Shown piece by piece: positions 6,540-7,507 of a stretch of 7,507 bases of DNA (position 1 is the first letter of the stretch; each line of letters begins with the position of its first letter). The notes under the pieces were generated by a model. It saw only the letters and a program-made list of their open reading frames with translations. It made no database searches and was not told where the DNA came from. Location of the stretch: assembly GCA_029932675.1 (NCBI GenBank), contig JAOZPP010000095.1, positions 1 through 7,507 of the forward strand, in the 5' to 3' direction. Position numbers and translations under genes: made by a program. Origin of the DNA: a bacterium (GTDB lineage: Bacteria; SM23-81; DAOVCL01).

Positions 6540-6544
6540 CCTCC
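6540..6544 (-). promoter_or_regulatory. Ribosome binding site fixing the channel gene start
   Basis: GGAGG on the minus strand, 5 nt before the ATG at 6534. It selects this start over the TTG at 6603 and the ATGs in between. Confidence 0.8.
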
Positions 6545-6592
6545 GCTGGCAAAATTGAACTAGCCATCTTCATAAGGTGTTTTTTTATTAAA

Positions 6593-6631
6593 ACTTGTGT
6601 CAAGTCCTGGGGTTGGACGGGTGATTATCAC
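6593..6631 (-). promoter_or_regulatory. Possible operator/promoter region before the channel gene
   Basis: The 134-nt gap between tetR and the channel gene (6535-6668) holds two short palindromes: GTGATTATCAC (6621-6631; 5-bp arms around one base) and ACTTGTGTCAAGT (6593-6605; 5-bp arms around three bases). The second includes a perfect -35-like TTGACA on the minus strand (6603-6598), but no good -10 hexamer lies 16-18 nt downstream. A separate promoter for the pump genes is possible; read-through from the tetR promoter is equally possible. Confidence 0.3.
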
Positions 6632-6668
6632 AAAACCCACTCAAACTAAAGAACCTCAAAAAGGCCCT

Positions 6669-7280
6669 TTAAGCTTTAGCCCCCTCTAAGAAGAGCTTAG
6701 TGACAACCTCACTCATCTCTTGAAGGGAGGACTCGCTGCCAGTAAAGATCCACTGCGCAGTGAACGAATTGATAATCCCGATCAGCGCTATAGCTAAATA
6801 ATTGGGGGTTAGGTTTTTCAGATCCCCTTTATCAATCGCTGCTTTCATTAACCCTTCCACATCTTTCAGATAGCTTTGAAATCTCTTCATCAACTCCCTT
6901 CTCAGTTTGTTCTTAGTCCCCGGCTTGAACCTATTCCTCTCCGAGGTTATAATCTGGAAATATTCTTTGTTCTCCTCGAAGAATTTGAGGTGAGCACGGA
7001 TAAGACGCTTGATGCACTCCATAGGGGCTAAACTGGCTCCTAACCCTTGGTTCATCTCCTTCTGCTTGTCCACCTTGTCGAGCACTAAGGAGAGAAAGAT
7101 GTCTTCCTTGTTCTTGAAGTAAGTGTAGAGGGCCCCTTTGCTGAACTCAGCCCTTTCAGCTATCTCATCTACTGTGGCTGCGTAGAAACCCTTCTCAGCA
7201 AAGATCTCCTCAGCAGCGGAGAGGATAGCCTCCCTATTGGCTAATTTTACCTTTTCCCTTCTTGTTAAATTTTTAGTCAT
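6669..7280 (-). CDS. TetR/AcrR-family transcriptional repressor
   Basis: A 203-residue regulator of standard family length. The N-terminal DNA-binding domain is clear: REAILSAAEEIFAEKGFYAA (helix 1 and turn), TVDEIAERAEFSKGALYTYF (helix-turn-helix, about residues 36-55), then NKEDIFLSLVLDKV. The C-terminal ligand-binding and dimer region (about 75-203) is all-helical and, as usual, not informative about the ligand. It is the first gene of the cluster and faces the same way as the pump genes, so it probably represses itself and the pump, with release when a pump substrate binds; this is inferred from context. A TAA codon directly precedes the ATG at 7280, so no upstream start is possible. No good Shine-Dalgarno is seen; the operator-like site 7283-7296 lies where one would be. 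GC is lower than in the permease gene (24 of 60 in the line at 6781). Confidence 0.93.
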   Translation of the reverse strand: MTKNLTRREKVKLANREAILSAAEEIFAEKGFYAATVDEIAERAEFSKGALYTYFKNKEDIFLSLVLDKVDKQKEMNQGLGASLAPMECIKRLIRAHLKFFEENKEYFQIITSERNRFKPGTKNKLRRELMKRFQSYLKDVEGLMKAAIDKGDLKNLTPNYLAIALIGIINSFTAQWIFTGSESSLQEMSEVVTKLFLEGAKA

Positions 7281-7282
7281 TT

Positions 7283-7296
7283 ACCGACTGGTTAGT
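7283..7296 (-). promoter_or_regulatory. Operator-like site O1
   Basis: ACCGACTGGTTAGT (plus strand) has 4 of 6 symmetric pairs around a 2-bp centre and resembles TetR-family operators of the form ACCGAC-nn-GTCGGT. It ends 2 nt before the tetR start codon, so a bound repressor would cover the ribosome binding region and the early transcript. It shares its right half GTTAGT with O2. Confidence 0.45.
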
Positions 7297-7301
7297 ATAA
7301 A

Positions 7302-7315
7302 ACTGAATAGTTAGT
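7302..7315 (-). promoter_or_regulatory. Operator-like site O2
   Basis: ACTGAATAGTTAGT (plus strand) is a second 14-bp imperfect dyad (4 of 6 pairs), with the same right half GTTAGT as O1, 19 bp away centre to centre, about two helical turns. This spacing places both sites on one face of the DNA, between the predicted promoter and the tetR start. Confidence 0.4.
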
Positions 7316-7318
7316 CAT

Positions 7319-7347
7319 AAGGTACTAAATATTTTCCCCCTTGTCAA
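7319..7347 (-). promoter_or_regulatory. Probable tetR promoter
   Basis: A perfect -35 hexamer TTGACA (minus, 7347-7342) is followed after 17 nt by TACCTT (7324-7319), a poor -10 match (3 of 6). It lies just upstream of the two operator-like sites, as expected for an autorepressed gene. A second -10-like TATACT (7299-7294) has no -35 partner. Confidence 0.4.
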
Positions 7348-7451
7348 GGGAAATCTTTGAATAAAAAATTTGTCTTACACCAACAAGGATGTTCTCAAAA
7401 ATATAGCAAGTTACGCAAATCAACTGGCAACTTATAAGTAGACCAGAAAAG

Positions 7452-7507
<56 letters not shown>

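Noticed and set aside
6535-6603. TTG start at 6603 for the channel gene (adds 23 residues)
   Set aside because: The extension precedes a complete signal peptide, whereas the ATG at 6534 has GGAGG at 5 nt.

Overview
The window holds one minus-strand gene cluster for a tripartite RND (resistance-nodulation-division) efflux pump, downstream of a proline tRNA whose 5' part lies outside the window. In transcription order: tRNA-Pro(UGG) (7454-7507, partial), a TetR-family repressor (6669-7280), a TolC-like outer-membrane channel (5170-6534), a short periplasmic adaptor (4241-5164), a frameshifted GxxExxY-family gene between two copies of an imperfect-palindrome repeat (3676-4260 in all), an HAE1-type RND permease (554-3655), and a small PII-like protein of the pump-associated PG0541 type (237-533). 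Two stem-loops without a clear T-tract follow (198-213 and 148-171). The last ~146 bases carry a start-less piece of what looks like an MFS transporter, running off the window edge.

An outer-membrane channel with a signal peptide means a Gram-negative, double-membrane bacterium. The order tetR-tolC-adaptor-permease-PII-like and the GxxExxY insertion would suit Desulfobacterota (former Deltaproteobacteria) or a neighbouring, largely uncultured phylum. That placement is a weak inference; no marker gene is present.

How the parts work together: the permease is a proton-driven inner-membrane drug/lipophile pump, the adaptor joins it to the outer-membrane channel, and the TetR protein probably represses the set through two similar 14-bp sites spaced 19 bp apart in front of its own start. 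Spacing is tight (5 nt between channel and adaptor, 20 nt between permease and PII-like gene) except at two places: 134 nt between tetR and the channel gene, and 585 nt between adaptor and permease. The second gap is almost fully accounted for by the GxxExxY cassette.

Most unusual points: (1) the repeat-flanked GxxExxY cassette placed exactly at the adaptor-permease junction, with the left repeat supplying the adaptor's last codons and stop; (2) a one-base frameshift directly after the GxxExxY catalytic VEAK motif; (3) an adaptor with no room for the alpha-helical hairpin that normally contacts TolC; (4) a PII-like protein in the pump operon; (5) the twin operator-like sites. Positions 7348-7453 and 172-197 hold nothing I can name. 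All plus-strand open frames appear to be shadows of the minus-strand genes.
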